The notes beneath the pieces were generated by a model that had not been told where the DNA came from, searched no databases, and saw nothing but the letters and a program-made list of their open reading frames with translations. Shown here in pieces: positions 63,762 through 64,000 of a stretch of 64,000 bases of DNA. Source of the DNA: Herbidospora galbida (GTDB lineage: Bacteria; Actinomycetota; Actinomycetes; Streptosporangiales; Streptosporangiaceae); contig NZ_SZQA01000029.1 in assembly GCF_005233835.1 (NCBI RefSeq), forward strand, positions 1-64,000. Direction: 5' to 3'. The translations under genes and the position numbers were made by a program. Numbering within the stretch: the first letter of the stretch is position 1; every line of letters starts with the position of its first letter.

Positions 63762-64000
63762 ATGCGCACCCTCCGCTTGGACGCCGCGACCCGCCACCTT
63801 TGCGCGGGGGTCTACCTCGACCGGATATTCCGCATCAAAGTCCTGCACAAGGTGCACAACGACACCCGGCACATGATCGCGCCCTCCTACGGGTTCGACC
63901 TCGTGCCTGTCATCCGGCATGCCTGGCGTGCCTGGATCCTGGAACACGCGCAGCATGTCGCTGTCGTGCTGGTGCTCTCGGTGGGCTTCGCGGCCAATCC
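63762..64000 (+). CDS. Membrane protein, N-terminal part (cut by window end)
   Basis: ATG 63762, seven bases after AGGAGG, opens a frame that runs to the window end (79 codons). The visible part is basic and His-rich (V-L-H-K-V-H-N-D-T-R-H) and enters a hydrophobic segment (V-A-V-V-L-V-L-S-V-G-F) at residue 67. It is the likely target of the Nudix regulator. Family not recognised. Confidence 0.6.
   Translation, partial: MRTLRLDAATRHLCAGVYLDRIFRIKVLHKVHNDTRHMIAPSYGFDLVPVIRHAWRAWILEHAQHVAVVLVLSVGFAAN

Overview
The window looks like chromosomal DNA of a filamentous-type actinomycete. G+C is very high throughout, third codon positions are strongly G/C, GTG and TTG starts are common, and many neighbouring genes overlap by 4 bases. 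The gene families are typical actinobacterial ones (CGNR zinc-finger regulator, DUF305 lipoprotein, B12-riboswitch metE, PiT, TerC). Genus placement is inference; Streptosporangiales-like is my best guess.

The most interesting region is about 5.3-21.8 kb. It reads as one metal-responsive RiPP system. A divergent promoter region (8322-8434) carries two Zur-like boxes. One direction encodes an EntS-like MFS exporter. The other encodes two ABC exporter half-transporters, a 31-residue precursor-like peptide with Ser/Thr/His and no Cys, a 17-bp perfect hairpin, a degenerate E1/ThiF-like (TOMM 'F protein') partner, a CocE/X-Pro-peptidase-like hydrolase, three YcaO proteins, a TfuA protein, and a complete siderophore-type ABC importer (binding lipoprotein, permease, ATPase). 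Just upstream is a COG0701 permease / His-rich TIGR03943 pair with its own Zur-like box. The enzymes predict oxazoline/methyloxazoline and thioamide chemistry. The exporter-plus-importer layout is that of a secreted and recaptured metallophore. My hypothesis is a ribosomally made, thioamide/azoline-bearing zinc-type metallophore that I do not recognise as a described product.

Flanks of that region: 0-5.2 kb has a truncated lipoprotein gene, a small membrane protein, a PepSY protein, a frameshifted pseudogene, an MFS transporter, a GNAT and a CGNR regulator. From 22.5 to 31 kb there are a cobalamin riboswitch and metE, an APH-GNAT fusion, an FAD monooxygenase, a SnoaL-like protein and TerC with a structured leader.

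From 31 to 47.6 kb metabolism dominates. There is a PiT phosphate carrier, an acetoin pair (catabolic acetolactate synthase and acetolactate decarboxylase), a ROK regulator divergent from a multiple-monosaccharide ABC transporter, and a GntR-centred divergon of dehydrogenases, an MFS permease, AtuA/DUF1446 and DUF4387, probably for catabolism of a hydroxy acid or sugar acid.

From 47.6 to 56.5 kb coding density falls. The region holds broken genes, an integrase remnant, a few intact regulator/oxidoreductase pairs (TetR with a ketopantoate-reductase-like protein; MerR with an SDR) and ends at tRNA-Val and tRNA-Gly. It looks like a decayed integrated element or accessory island. From 56.7 kb ordinary chromosome resumes: hutH, RidA with a dehydrogenase divergent from LysR, a pabB-pabC-like pair, a DUF305 lipoprotein, and a Nudix-winged-helix regulator divergent from a membrane protein cut off by the window end.
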